A stretch of 30,049 nt of DNA from Nocardioides sp. (GTDB taxonomy: Bacteria > Actinomycetota > Actinomycetes > Propionibacteriales > Nocardioidaceae), in the NCBI GenBank assembly GCA_031177735.1, contig JAPSKJ010000004.1:1-30049 (forward strand), written 5' to 3'. How positions within the stretch are numbered: position 1 is the stretch's first letter; each line of letters opens with the position of its first letter. Below the pieces are notes generated by a model that was given only the letters and a program-made list of their open reading frames with translations, was not told the origin of the DNA and made no database searches. This document shows positions 1-7,860 of this stretch, piece by piece. The translations under genes and the position numbers were made by a program.

Positions 1-123
1 CCACCCGACGACGTGCCCACGCTGGAGCAGATGGGCGCCGCCGCGGTCTTCCTCCCCGGCACGGTGATCGCCGACTCCGCCCTGGACCTGCTGGGCAGGC
101 TGCGCGAGCAGCTCGGCCACTGA
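1..123 (+). CDS. Methylmalonyl-CoA mutase, C-terminal end (partial)
   Basis: The frame is open from the window edge and ends with TGA after 40 visible residues (PPDDVPTLEQMGAAAVFLPG...). The pattern of an acidic stretch, LEQMG, AAVFLPGT and a final amphipathic helix matches the end of the cobalamin-binding domain of methylmalonyl-CoA mutase and related acyl-CoA mutases, where the last strand and helix read like GVAAIFTPGT. The enzyme interconverts methylmalonyl-CoA and succinyl-CoA using adenosylcobalamin. The assignment is strengthened by meaB, the G-protein chaperone of this mutase, which follows on the same strand 127 bp downstream. The catalytic barrel is outside the window, so I cannot tell the large catalytic subunit from another B12-dependent acyl-CoA mutase such as isobutyryl- or ethylmalonyl-CoA mutase. 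Confidence 0.8.
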   Translation, partial: PPDDVPTLEQMGAAAVFLPGTVIADSALDLLGRLREQLGH

Positions 124-136
124 GCGCCGCGCCGCG

Positions 137-222
137 CGTCCGTTCGTCAAGGTATGCAGACGAACGGACGCTTCCCGGGTGGAGCTCCGCACGGGAAGCG
201 TGCACTCGTCTGCATACCTTGA
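137..222. repeat. Two overlapping, mutually exclusive inverted repeats
   Basis: Hairpin A has a perfect 12-bp stem, 137-148 pairing with 159-170, around a 10-nt loop. Hairpin B has 30-bp arms, 147-176 and 193-222, with 27 of 30 positions complementary and a 16-nt loop that itself holds GGAGCTCC. The right arm of A lies wholly inside the left arm of B, so one RNA cannot form both. The block fills most of the gap between the mutase stop and the meaB ribosome binding site, which stays outside both stems. No T-tract follows either stem. It could be an attenuator-like switch, a processing or stability element, paired operators, or a small palindromic repeat element. The pairing is directly visible; the role is unknown. 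Confidence 0.8.
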
Positions 223-250
223 TGGACATCCGCCCACGCGAGGAGGACTG

Positions 251-1219
251 ATGGACCTCGACGAGCTGCTCGACGGGATCCGCGACGGCAAGCGGGCCGC
301 GGTCTCCCGGGCGATCACGCTGGTGGAGTCCACGAAGCCGCAGCACCGCCAGGCCGCCCGCGAGCTGCTCACCCGGCTCCCGGCGGGGGACGCGGTGCGG
401 GTCGGGATCTCCGGCGTCCCGGGCGTCGGCAAGTCGACCTTCATCGAGGCGCTCGGCTCGCAGCTCACGGCAGCCGGGCACCGGGTGGGGGTGCTCGCGG
501 TCGACCCCTCCAGCGTACGCACCGGCGGATCGGTGCTCGGCGACAAGACCCGGATGGCGCAGCTGGCCGTGGATCCTCGCGCCTTCATCCGGCCCAGCCC
601 GTCCGCGGGCACGCTCGGCGGGGTCGCCCGCGCGACGGTGCAGGCGATGGCGGTGCTCGAGGCGGCGGCGTACGACGTCGTGCTGGTGGAGACCGTCGGC
701 GTCGGTCAGTCGGAGGTGACCGTCGCGGGGATGGTCGACACGTTCTTGTTCCTCACCCTGGCCCGCACCGGTGACCAGCTGCAGGGCATCAAGAAGGGCA
801 TCCTCGAGATCAGCGACGTGATCGCGGTCAACAAGGCCGACCCGGACGACCCGGCGCGCGAGCAGGAGGCCCGCGCCGCGGCTCGCGAGCTCGCCGGCGC
901 GCTGCGCCTGGTCCGCGGCAAGGGGGAGTGGGCACCGCCGGTGGTGACCTGCTCGGGGCTCACCGGACACGGCGTCGACGAGGTGTGGCAGCGCGTCGTG
1001 GCGCACCGTGAGCACCTCGGCGCGGAGGGGCTGCAGCACAAGCGCGCGCGACAGCAGCTCGACTTCACGTGGGCGCTGGTGCGCGAGGAGCTCGACCAGC
1101 GGCTGCGTCAGTCGCCCGGCGTGCGGGCAGTGCGCGACGAGGTCCGCGCGGCCGTCCTGGCCGGTGAGCTGCCCGCGACGGTGGCGGCCGACCGGATCCT
1201 CGCGGCCTACGACGGGTGA
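251..1219 (+). CDS. meaB: Methylmalonyl-CoA mutase-associated GTPase MeaB
   Basis: The 322-residue protein is a G3E-family P-loop GTPase that loads and protects adenosylcobalamin in methylmalonyl-CoA mutase. Visible motifs are the Walker A GVPGVGKST at about residues 55-63, the VDPSS-x-x-TGGSVLGDKTRM stretch, the switch segment ETVGVGQSE, and the guanine-specificity motif NKAD. A C-terminal helical arm, used by the family for dimerisation, follows. The start is ATG at 251, chosen because GAGGAGG lies just before it (240-246). An in-frame GTG at 179 would add 24 residues encoded by the inverted repeat and has no family support. The gene directly follows the mutase end on the same strand, as in many mutase operons. 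The family also includes proteins once called ArgK, but the neighbour settles the role. Confidence 0.95.
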   Translation: MDLDELLDGIRDGKRAAVSRAITLVESTKPQHRQAARELLTRLPAGDAVRVGISGVPGVGKSTFIEALGSQLTAAGHRVGVLAVDPSSVRTGGSVLGDKTRMAQLAVDPRAFIRPSPSAGTLGGVARATVQAMAVLEAAAYDVVLVETVGVGQSEVTVAGMVDTFLFLTLARTGDQLQGIKKGILEISDVIAVNKADPDDPAREQEARAAARELAGALRLVRGKGEWAPPVVTCSGLTGHGVDEVWQRVVAHREHLGAEGLQHKRARQQLDFTWALVREELDQRLRQSPGVRAVRDEVRAAVLAGELPATVAADRILAAYDG

Positions 1220-1313
1220 GCGGAAAGGTCCGCACTTCATCCAGACAGGTGATGCGGCCGACGGATCGGTGGAGCAGCGTGGACGGGCTGCCAACCCCAG
1301 GAGAAGCATCACC

Positions 1314-2405
1314 ATGAAGCCCTTCGTACGCCCCTCCAGCCGGTCGTTGGTCCGGCTCGCCGCCGTCGCCGCGACGACCGCGCTCGCCGCCACGACCTTC
1401 GCCCCGCCTGCCACCGCCAAGACCACGCTCGCGCATGGCCTGCTCAGCCCGCTCAGCCTCGCCGTCGCCCCGGACGGCACCGTCTTCGCCACCGAGAACT
1501 TCAAGGGCACCTTGCACAGGATCGCCCCCGGTCAGCCGCCCGCCGTGCTCTACCAGGCGGCCGAGGGGGTCGAGGTCGGTGCCGTGTCGGTCGATGCCGG
1601 CGCCGTCACCTTCGCGGTGACCCGACCGGACGGCACGGCCGACCTGATGCGGATCCCGGCCGGCTCGACCACCCCGCAGACCCTCGCCAGCGCCTCGGCG
1701 TTCGAGGCCACGGGCAACCCGGACGCCGCCGTGGAGTACGGCATCCGCAACATCTCGAAGCGGTGTGCCAAGCAGTTCCCGAAGCGGGTGCCGGCCAGCT
1801 ACACCGGCATCGTCGAGTCGCACCCCTACGCCACCACCACGCTGACCGGTGTCACCTACCTCATCGACGCCGCTGGCAACACCCTGCTGCGGATGACGCC
1901 CACCGGACTGGCCACCGTGGCCGTGCTGCCGCCCTCGCCGCTGCGGGTGACCCGCGCGCGTGCGGCCATGTTCAAGCTGCCCGGCTGCGCTGTCGGCAAG
2001 AAGTACTACTTCGAGTCGGTGCCGACCGACGTCGAGGCCGGTCCTGACGGCATGCTCTACGTGAGCTCGCTGCCCGGCGGTCCGGAGGACCCGAGCCTCG
2101 GCGCTCGTGGTCGCGTGTTCCGGGTCGACCCGGCGACCGGCGCCGTCACCCGGGTCGCCAAGAACCTGATCAGCCCGACCGGACTGGCCGTCTCCCCGGC
2201 CGGAGACATCTACGTCGCCGAGCTGTTCGGCAACCAGGTCAGCAGGATCCGCGCCGGGTCCTCGCGCGCCAAGCCCTACCGCACGGTCAGGATGCCCGGC
2301 GACGTGGAGTGGGGGCCGGCCGGCCTCTACGGCACGATCAAGGTGATGACGGGCATGTCGGGCGAGAAGGGTGACGCGCCGCGCGGCAAGGTCATCGTCT
2401 TCTGA
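1314..2405 (+). CDS. Secreted ScyD/ScyE-like beta-propeller protein
   Basis: The protein is predicted to have 363 residues. The N-terminus is a Sec signal peptide: basic residues to about position 14, an Ala/Leu/Val core, then A-T-A before a likely cleavage after residue 35. The mature part contains repeated propeller-blade motifs such as LSLAVAPDGTVFATE, VEAGPDGMLYVSSLPG, GRVFRVDPATGAVT and GLAVSPAGDIYVAELFGNQVSRI, typical of NHL/SMP-30-type propellers and of the ScyD/ScyE family common in Actinobacteria. Two cysteines (RCAKQF and LPGCAVG) may form a disulfide outside the cell. The start is ATG at 1314 with CAGGAG at 1298-1303. The gene is probably monocistronic: it follows meaB by 94 bp, with only a small 5-bp hairpin (1220-1233) between, and ends at a strong terminator. 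Substrate or ligand is unknown. Confidence 0.8.
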   Translation: MKPFVRPSSRSLVRLAAVAATTALAATTFAPPATAKTTLAHGLLSPLSLAVAPDGTVFATENFKGTLHRIAPGQPPAVLYQAAEGVEVGAVSVDAGAVTFAVTRPDGTADLMRIPAGSTTPQTLASASAFEATGNPDAAVEYGIRNISKRCAKQFPKRVPASYTGIVESHPYATTTLTGVTYLIDAAGNTLLRMTPTGLATVAVLPPSPLRVTRARAAMFKLPGCAVGKKYYFESVPTDVEAGPDGMLYVSSLPGGPEDPSLGARGRVFRVDPATGAVTRVAKNLISPTGLAVSPAGDIYVAELFGNQVSRIRAGSSRAKPYRTVRMPGDVEWGPAGLYGTIKVMTGMSGEKGDAPRGKVIVF

Positions 2406-2422
2406 CCCTCCACGCCGAAGGT

Positions 2423-2453
2423 CCGTCCCCGCAGGATCACCCTGCGGGGACGG
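2423..2453 (+). terminator. Strong hairpin terminator after the ScyD-like gene
   Basis: Arms 2423-2435 and 2441-2453 pair perfectly over 13 bp around the 5-nt loop ATCAC, starting 18 bases after the stop codon. No poly-T run follows, as is usual for GC-rich actinobacterial terminators. It isolates the upstream gene from the M20 amidohydrolase promoter at 2473. Confidence 0.8.
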
Positions 2454-2472
2454 GTCGGCAGGCCGGCTCGAC

Positions 2473-2478
2473 TAACCT
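2473..2478 (+). promoter_or_regulatory. -10 box of a leaderless promoter (M20 amidohydrolase)
   Basis: TAACCT fits the actinobacterial -10 consensus TANNNT. It is followed by exactly 6 nt (GCAGGG) and then the GTG start at 2485, so transcription would begin at or next to the start codon. No conserved -35 is evident. The GCAGGG could also be read as a weak ribosome binding site, but it touches the start codon. Confidence 0.6.
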
Positions 2479-2484
2479 GCAGGG

Positions 2485-3663
2485 GTGGACATCGCAGCGC
2501 TGTTGACCTCGGTCGTCGACAAGTACGACGCCGACCTGGTCGACCTGCGCCGCGACATCCACGCCCACCCCGAGCTCTCCTGGGAGGAGCAGCGCACCAC
2601 GCGGCTGGTGCAGCACCGCCTCGAGCAGGCCGGGTGGGTGGTCACGCCGATGCCGACCAGCGGGCTGGTCGCCGACCTGGGCGACTCCGGCCCCATCGTC
2701 GCGGCGCGCGCCGACCTCGACGCCCTGCCGGTGCAGGACATCACCGACGACCCGTGGCGCAGCACGGTGGGCGGCGTCGCCCACGCCTGCGGGCACGACG
2801 TGCACACCGCGTCGCTGGTCGGCGCCGGGCTGGCGCTGGCCGAGGCCTACCACCAGGGCGAGCTGCACGGCCGGGTCCGGCTGCTGTTCCAGCCGGCGGA
2901 GGAGGTCATGCCCGGCGGCGCGGCCCATTTGATGAGCCTGGGCGTGGTCGACGACGTCGAGCGGATCTTCGCGCTGCACTGCGACCCCGGCGTCGACGTC
3001 GGTCAGATCGGGCTGCGGCTCGGCCCGCTCACCAGCGCCGCCGACCGGCTCGAGGTGCGGCTGGAGGGGGAGGGCGGCCACACCAGCCGTCCGCACCTGA
3101 CCGGCGACCTCACCTTCGCGCTGGCCAAGGTCGCCACCGAGCTGCCCGCGGTGCTGAGCCGCCGGATGGACCCCCGGGCGGGCGTGAGCGTGGTCTGGGG
3201 CGTGCTGCACGCCGGCGCCGCCCCCAACGTCATCCCGCACACCGGCTTCGTCTCCGGCACGGTGCGCATCCTCGACTCGGTCGCCTGGGGCGAGGCCGAG
3301 CGGGTCATCCGCGGCGTCGTGGAGGACATCGTGCGCCCCTACGGCGTGACCGCGAGGGTCGACTACCGCCGCGGCGTACCGCCTGTCGTCAACGAGCCCG
3401 TCTCCAACCGGATCCTCCACCACGCCGTGGTCAGCGTGCTCGGCGAGCACGGTCCGGTGGCCGCGCCGCAGAGCCTCGGGGGAGAGGACTTCGGCTGGTA
3501 CCTCGAGCAGATCCCCGGCGCGATGATGCGCCTGGGCACCCGCACGCCCGGCGGGAAGACCTACGACCTGCACCAGGGCAACCTGCGGGTCGACGACCGG
3601 GCCGTCGCGATCGGAGCGAAGGTGCTGGCGACCGCGACGGCACACGCCCTCGCCGAGGCCTGA
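2485..3663 (+). CDS. M20-family amidohydrolase / metallopeptidase
   Basis: The 392-residue protein belongs to the M20D group (hippurate hydrolase, N-acyl-amino-acid and indole-acetyl-amino-acid hydrolases), which cleave an amide bond with a di-metal centre. Seen in order are RRDIHAHPELSWEE near residue 22, ADLDALPV (76-83), the metal motif HACGHDVHT (100-108, with C102 and H104), QPAEE (136-140, catalytic and metal glutamates), a lid domain with GEGGHTSRPH, and the late GGEDFGWYLE motif. Length is normal for the family and no signal peptide is present, so it is cytosolic. The GTG start gives the usual N-terminus and fits the leaderless promoter. It ends 11 bp before the convergent permease gene. 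The acyl-amino-acid substrate cannot be read from sequence. Confidence 0.9.
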   Translation: MDIAALLTSVVDKYDADLVDLRRDIHAHPELSWEEQRTTRLVQHRLEQAGWVVTPMPTSGLVADLGDSGPIVAARADLDALPVQDITDDPWRSTVGGVAHACGHDVHTASLVGAGLALAEAYHQGELHGRVRLLFQPAEEVMPGGAAHLMSLGVVDDVERIFALHCDPGVDVGQIGLRLGPLTSAADRLEVRLEGEGGHTSRPHLTGDLTFALAKVATELPAVLSRRMDPRAGVSVVWGVLHAGAAPNVIPHTGFVSGTVRILDSVAWGEAERVIRGVVEDIVRPYGVTARVDYRRGVPPVVNEPVSNRILHHAVVSVLGEHGPVAAPQSLGGEDFGWYLEQIPGAMMRLGTRTPGGKTYDLHQGNLRVDDRAVAIGAKVLATATAHALAEA

Positions 3664-3674
3664 CCGAACCCCGG

Positions 3675-4964
3675 TCAGCCCTTGCGGTAGGGCACTCCAT
3701 CGGCCGCGGGCGCCCGTGAGTGACCCACCAGACCGGCGACGGCGAAGATCGTCACGACGTAGGGCAGCATCAGCATGAACTGGCTCGGCACCGGCGACCC
3801 GAGCACCGACAGCACGCCCTGCAGGTTCGACGCGAAGCCGAACAGCAGCGCGGCCAGGGTCGCCCGGATCGGGTCCCACTTGCCGAAGATGACCGCCGCC
3901 AGCGCGATGTAGCCGGCGCCGCCGGTCATCTCCCGGTTGAACTGCGAGACCGAGACCAGCGTGTAGGTCGCGCCGCCGGCCCCGGCGATCAGCCCGGCCA
4001 GCAGCACGGTGCGGTAGCGGGTGCGGTTGACGTTGATGCCCACCGTGTCGGCCGCCTTGGGGTGCTCTCCGACGGCGCGCACCCGCAGTCCCCACTTGGT
4101 GCGGTAGAGCGCCCACGCGACGACCGCGACGGCGACGTACATGAGGTAGACCAGCACCGTCTGCCGGAAGAAGATCGGGCCGATCACCGGGATGTCGCCG
4201 AGCACGGGGACGGCCAGGCGCGGGAAGCGCGGCGGGGAGTTCAGCTCCGCCGAGTTCGGCGCCAGCACCTGGGTGAACAGGAAGCTGGTCACACCGATCA
4301 CCAGCACGTTGAGCACGACGCCGACGATGACCTGGTCGACGTAGTAGGAGATGGCGAAGATGCCGAGCAGCAGCGCGACCAGGGCGCCGGCCACCATGGC
4401 GCCCGCCAGGCCTGCCCACGCCGAGCCGGCGATGGAGCCGACGATCGCGGCGGCGAACGCCCCGAAGAGCAGCTGGCCGTCGATCGCGATGTTGACCACG
4501 CCGGCGCGCTCACCCAGGACACCGCCCAGGGCGCCGAAGACCAGCGGCACGGCGAGGGCGAGCGCCCCACCGAGCAGGCCGACGACCGGCAGCGTGCCGC
4601 CCGCGGCCGCCCAGCACAAGAAGGCGGTGATCGCCACGACGGCGAACAGCGTGGTCAGCCACAGCGGTGTGCGCACCCGGCGGGTCGTGAGCAGGAGGGA
4701 GTACGCCGTGGCCAGGACCAGCAGGGCGACCAGGACCCACGTCGACGGGCCGGCCGGCACGCTGATCTCGGGGATCTCGACGAAGTCGGTGCCGCTCGCC
4801 AGCCGGAAGGTCGTGTCGCCCTCCTGCGGGGCCAGCAGCGCGACCAGCGCGAGCAGCAGCGTGATGACGCCGAACACGATCGGCGCCTTGTAGCCGACCG
4901 GGGCGGTCGTCTCCGGCGCGACCGCCGCAGGGAGGGTGATCTTCGTGGTGGTCCCCTCGGACAT
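3675..4964 (-). CDS. Nucleoside-type ABC transporter permease (second, YufQ/NupQ-like)
   Basis: This 429-residue membrane protein is the second permease of a Bmp-type importer. After a cytosolic N-terminus it shows several hydrophobic helices, then the BPD_transp_2 core with the hallmark stretch GERAGVVNIAIDGQLLFGA, followed by FAISYYVDQVIVGVVLNVL and the cytoplasmic coupling region LRVRAVGEHPKAADTVGINV. The three extra helices before the core (about residues 28-120) are a long N-terminal region compared with roughly 300-residue family members. The ATG overlaps the stop of the upstream permease gene by one base (TGATG at 4962-4966), implying translational coupling. With the other permease, the double ATPase and the BMP lipoprotein it should import nucleosides; the sugar-ABC relatives make substrate choice an inference from context. 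Confidence 0.9.
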   Translation of the reverse strand: MSEGTTTKITLPAAVAPETTAPVGYKAPIVFGVITLLLALVALLAPQEGDTTFRLASGTDFVEIPEISVPAGPSTWVLVALLVLATAYSLLLTTRRVRTPLWLTTLFAVVAITAFLCWAAAGGTLPVVGLLGGALALAVPLVFGALGGVLGERAGVVNIAIDGQLLFGAFAAAIVGSIAGSAWAGLAGAMVAGALVALLLGIFAISYYVDQVIVGVVLNVLVIGVTSFLFTQVLAPNSAELNSPPRFPRLAVPVLGDIPVIGPIFFRQTVLVYLMYVAVAVVAWALYRTKWGLRVRAVGEHPKAADTVGINVNRTRYRTVLLAGLIAGAGGATYTLVSVSQFNREMTGGAGYIALAAVIFGKWDPIRATLAALLFGFASNLQGVLSVLGSPVPSQFMLMLPYVVTIFAVAGLVGHSRAPAADGVPYRKG

Positions 4965-6232
4965 CACTGGGCCTCCTTCGCCGGCAGCCGGAAGATCGCG
5001 CGCACCAGGGGAGGGGCGGCGAGGAAGAGCACGATGAGCGACTGCACGACCAGGACGATGTCGACGGGGATCCCCTGGGAGGCGTTCATCGCGAAGCCCC
5101 CGGCCTTGAGCGCACCGAAGAGCAGGCCGGCGGCCAGGATGCCGAGCGGGCGGGAGCGGCCGAGCAGGGCGACGGTGATCGCGTCGAAGCCGATGCCGGC
5201 GTCGAGGTCGACGGTGACACCGCTGGTCACCGTGCCGAGCACCTGGTTGGCGCCGGCCAGGCCGACCAGCGCCCCGGCGATCAGCATGACCGTGGTGTAG
5301 GTGCGGCCCACGTCGATACCGGCGGCCCGAGCGGCGTTGGGGTTCTCCCCGACCGCCCGGAAGCGGAAGCCGAGCGCGGAGCGGTTGAGCAGCCACCACA
5401 CGATGGCGACGGCCACCAGCGCGAGCACGAAGCCCAGGTGGAGGTTGAACCGGTCGCCCAGGATCCGCGGCAGCACGGCGGAGTCGGCCATGGGCGAGGA
5501 CTTCGGGTTCACCGAGCCGGGCGCCTGGAGGATCGACTGCGACGAGAGCGCGTAGAAGACCAGGTAGTAGCCGACGTAGTTGAGCATGATCGTGACGATC
5601 ACCTCGTGCGCGCCGGTGCGCGCCTTGAGCACTCCGGCGATCCCCGCCCACAGTGCACCGGCGAGGAGGCCGGCCGCCAGGGCGACGACGAGGTGCAGGC
5701 CGGCGGGCAGGTCCACCTCGACGGCGACCCAGCCGGCGGCGGCACCGGCGAGCAGCATCTGGCCGCGGCCACCGATGTTGAACAGGCCGGCGCGGAACGC
5801 CAGGCCGACACCGAGACCGGCGGCGATCAGCGGCCCGGCGAACTTCAGCGTCTCAGTGAGCGGCCGGATGCCCGTGGTGACGTCCTCGGCGCGGGTGTTG
5901 TAGATCGAGCCGCGGAACAGCGCGGAGTAGGCGCCGGAGATCGCATCCCAGGCCGCGGAGAAGAAGTCGCTCGGCCGGGCGGTGACGTAGCCGATCGTCT
6001 CGCGCACGCGGTCGTCGGTGAACAGGATCATCAGCGACCCGACCACCACGGCCAGCAGCACGGCGAGCACGGCGACCAACGCGTTGCCGGTGGTGATCTC
6101 GCGCAGCATGCTGTGCCAGCGGCCCGGCTCCGGCGGGGTCGGTCGGTCGGCCGTGGCGGTCCCCGCCGCCGACGTGCCGCCGGACTCCGGTGTGCTCGTC
6201 GTCGGGTCGGGCTCGGGGGTCTGGTCACTCAT
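4964..6232 (-). CDS. Nucleoside-type ABC transporter permease (first, YufP/NupP-like)
   Basis: The 422-residue permease begins with a polar, Pro/Thr-rich cytosolic tail of about 45 residues, then a first membrane helix (ALVAVLAVLLAVVVGSLMIL), an external segment, and the BPD_transp_2 core with FRAGLFNIGGRGQMLLAGAAAGW and the helix following GAHEVIVTIMLNYVGYY. A late FRAVGENPNAARAAGIDVGRT segment is the loop expected to contact the ATPase. It forms the channel together with the second permease. The ATG at 6232 overlaps the stop codon of the ATPase gene by four bases (ATGA), so the three inner-membrane components appear to be translated in one coupled block. Confidence 0.92.
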   Translation of the reverse strand: MSDQTPEPDPTTSTPESGGTSAAGTATADRPTPPEPGRWHSMLREITTGNALVAVLAVLLAVVVGSLMILFTDDRVRETIGYVTARPSDFFSAAWDAISGAYSALFRGSIYNTRAEDVTTGIRPLTETLKFAGPLIAAGLGVGLAFRAGLFNIGGRGQMLLAGAAAGWVAVEVDLPAGLHLVVALAAGLLAGALWAGIAGVLKARTGAHEVIVTIMLNYVGYYLVFYALSSQSILQAPGSVNPKSSPMADSAVLPRILGDRFNLHLGFVLALVAVAIVWWLLNRSALGFRFRAVGENPNAARAAGIDVGRTYTTVMLIAGALVGLAGANQVLGTVTSGVTVDLDAGIGFDAITVALLGRSRPLGILAAGLLFGALKAGGFAMNASQGIPVDIVLVVQSLIVLFLAAPPLVRAIFRLPAKEAQ

Positions 6233-7743
6233 GCGGCACTCCCCTCGGGCCGCTCGCCGGCCATCATCAGGCCGAGCGTCTCCCGCGGGGTGTCCGCCGG
6301 CACGATGCCGACCACGCGGCCGCGGTAGAGGACCATGATCCGGTCCGACAGGGCGATCACCTCGTCCAGCTCGGTGGAGACGACGAGGACGGGCACGCCC
6401 CGGTCGCGCGTCGCCACGATCTCCTTGTGGATGAACTCGATGGAGCCGACGTCCACGCCGCGGGTCGGCTGCGCGGCCACCAGCAGGCGCAGCTCGCGGG
6501 AGAGCTCCCGCGCGACGACGACCTTCTGCTGGTTGCCGCCCGACAGCTTGCCGGCGGGGGTGTCGATGCCGGGTGCGCGGACGTCGTACTCCGTGAGCTT
6601 GGCCTGCGCGAAGTCGCGCAGCCGCTTGAGCTGCAGGCTGCCGCGGCGCACGAACGGCGCGCTGTGGCTGCGGTTGAGGATGAGGTTCTCGGCGATGGAG
6701 AAGTTGCCGACGAGCCCGTCGTCCTGGCGGTCCTCGGGCACGAAGCCGACCCCGGCGTCGAGCACCTGGCGGACCGAGCGGCCGACCAGCTCGTGACCGT
6801 CGAGGCGGATCGAGCCGTGGACGTGGTCGGCGAGGCCGAGCAGCGCCTCGGTCAGCTCGGTCTGGCCGTTGCCCTGCACGCCCGCGACGCCGAGGATCTC
6901 GCCGGCGCGGATGGTGAAGTCGACGGAGTCCAGGTGCAGGTGGCCGGTGGCGTCGGTGACGCGTAGGTCGCTCACCACGAGGGCGTCCTCGCCGAGGGTG
7001 GCCGGCTCCTTGTGCACGGTCAGCTCGACCGGCCGGCCGACCATCAGCGCCGCGAGCTCGGCGTTGGTCGCGGTCGGGCTGGCCTCGCCGACCACCTTGC
7101 CGTGGCGGATGACGGTGATCCGGTCGGCGACCTCGCGCACCTCGCGCAGCTTGTGGGTGATGAAGACGATGGCGGTGCCGCTCTCCTTGAGCTGACGCAT
7201 GATGCCCATCAGCTCGTCGGTCTCCTGCGGGGTCAGCACCGCGGTCGGCTCGTCGAAGACGAGCACGCGGGCGTCGCGGGAGAGCGCCTTGATGATCTCG
7301 ACCCGCTGCTGCACGCCCACGGGGAGGTCCTCGATGGTGGCGTCCGGGTCGACGTCGAAGCCGAAGCGGTCGGAGATCTCGCGGACCCGGGTGCGGGCGG
7401 CGTTGACGTCGAGGGTGCCCCCGAGGCCGGTGCTCTCGTTGCCCAGCATGACGTTCTCGGCGACCGTGAAGACGGGCACCAGCATGAAGTGCTGGTGGAC
7501 CATGCCGATGCCGGCGGCGATCGCGTCGCCCGGCCCGGAGAACTGCCGGACCTCGCCGTCGAGCAGGATCTCGCCCTCGTCGGCCTGGTAGAGCCCGTAG
7601 AGGACGTTCATCAGCGTCGACTTGCCGGCGCCGTTCTCCCCCAGGAGGCAGTGGATCTCACCCGGCTCGACGGTCAGCGAGATCCGGTCGTTGGCCACCA
7701 GGGTGCCGAAGCGCTTGGTGATGCCGCGCAGCGCCAGAGTCAT
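6229..7743 (-). CDS. Double-domain ABC transporter ATP-binding protein (RbsA/YufO type)
   Basis: The 504-residue protein contains two nucleotide-binding domains. The first has Walker A GENGAGKST near residue 36, a signature region LPVGVQQRVEIIKALS and Walker B VLVFDEPTAVLTPQE. The second has a degenerate Walker A (GVQGNGQTELTEAL), an intact signature LSGGNQQKVVVARELS and a Walker B in which the catalytic glutamate position reads AAQPTRGVD. One intact and one degenerate site is the normal pattern in ribose/nucleoside importers of this class. The ATG at 7743 has only a distant GAGGA upstream (spacing about 12 nt). The gene lies behind bmpA, after a strong hairpin at 7802-7833, so its expression probably depends on partial read-through or on a stabilised processed transcript. 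Confidence 0.95.
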   Translation of the reverse strand: MTLALRGITKRFGTLVANDRISLTVEPGEIHCLLGENGAGKSTLMNVLYGLYQADEGEILLDGEVRQFSGPGDAIAAGIGMVHQHFMLVPVFTVAENVMLGNESTGLGGTLDVNAARTRVREISDRFGFDVDPDATIEDLPVGVQQRVEIIKALSRDARVLVFDEPTAVLTPQETDELMGIMRQLKESGTAIVFITHKLREVREVADRITVIRHGKVVGEASPTATNAELAALMVGRPVELTVHKEPATLGEDALVVSDLRVTDATGHLHLDSVDFTIRAGEILGVAGVQGNGQTELTEALLGLADHVHGSIRLDGHELVGRSVRQVLDAGVGFVPEDRQDDGLVGNFSIAENLILNRSHSAPFVRRGSLQLKRLRDFAQAKLTEYDVRAPGIDTPAGKLSGGNQQKVVVARELSRELRLLVAAQPTRGVDVGSIEFIHKEIVATRDRGVPVLVVSTELDEVIALSDRIMVLYRGRVVGIVPADTPRETLGLMMAGERPEGSAA

Positions 7744-7801
7744 GGCAGTTGATATTCCTCGGTATCAGCAACGGGGACAAGGAACAGCAGGAGAACACGA
7801 G

Positions 7802-7833
7802 CGTGGGGGGTCGACTGGAGTCGACCCCCCACG
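7802..7833 (-). terminator. Perfect 14-bp hairpin between bmpA and the ATPase gene
   Basis: Arms 7802-7815 and 7820-7833 are perfectly complementary over 14 bp with a 4-nt loop, 27 bases after the bmpA stop on the minus strand. No T-tract follows. In binding-protein-dependent transporters such intercistronic stems commonly keep the binding protein more abundant than the membrane parts, by partial termination or by blocking 3' decay. Which one applies here is not visible. The remaining 58 bases before the ATPase start show no other clear signal. Confidence 0.85.
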
Positions 7834-7860
7834 TCGGGGTTGATCAGTGCTGCTGGTCGA

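Noticed and set aside
179..250. Extended N-terminus of MeaB from GTG 179
   Set aside because: The 24 extra residues are encoded by the inverted repeat, and a strong GAGGAGG lies directly before ATG 251.
2437..4419. Long minus-strand open frame running across the M20 gene and the second permease
   Set aside because: It joins two unrelated antisense stretches and is highly Arg/Gly/Ala-rich. The M20 and permease genes explain the region.
7744..7860. Purine or other riboswitch before the ATPase gene
   Set aside because: The gap is dominated by one simple perfect hairpin, with no multi-helix junction or conserved aptamer bases.
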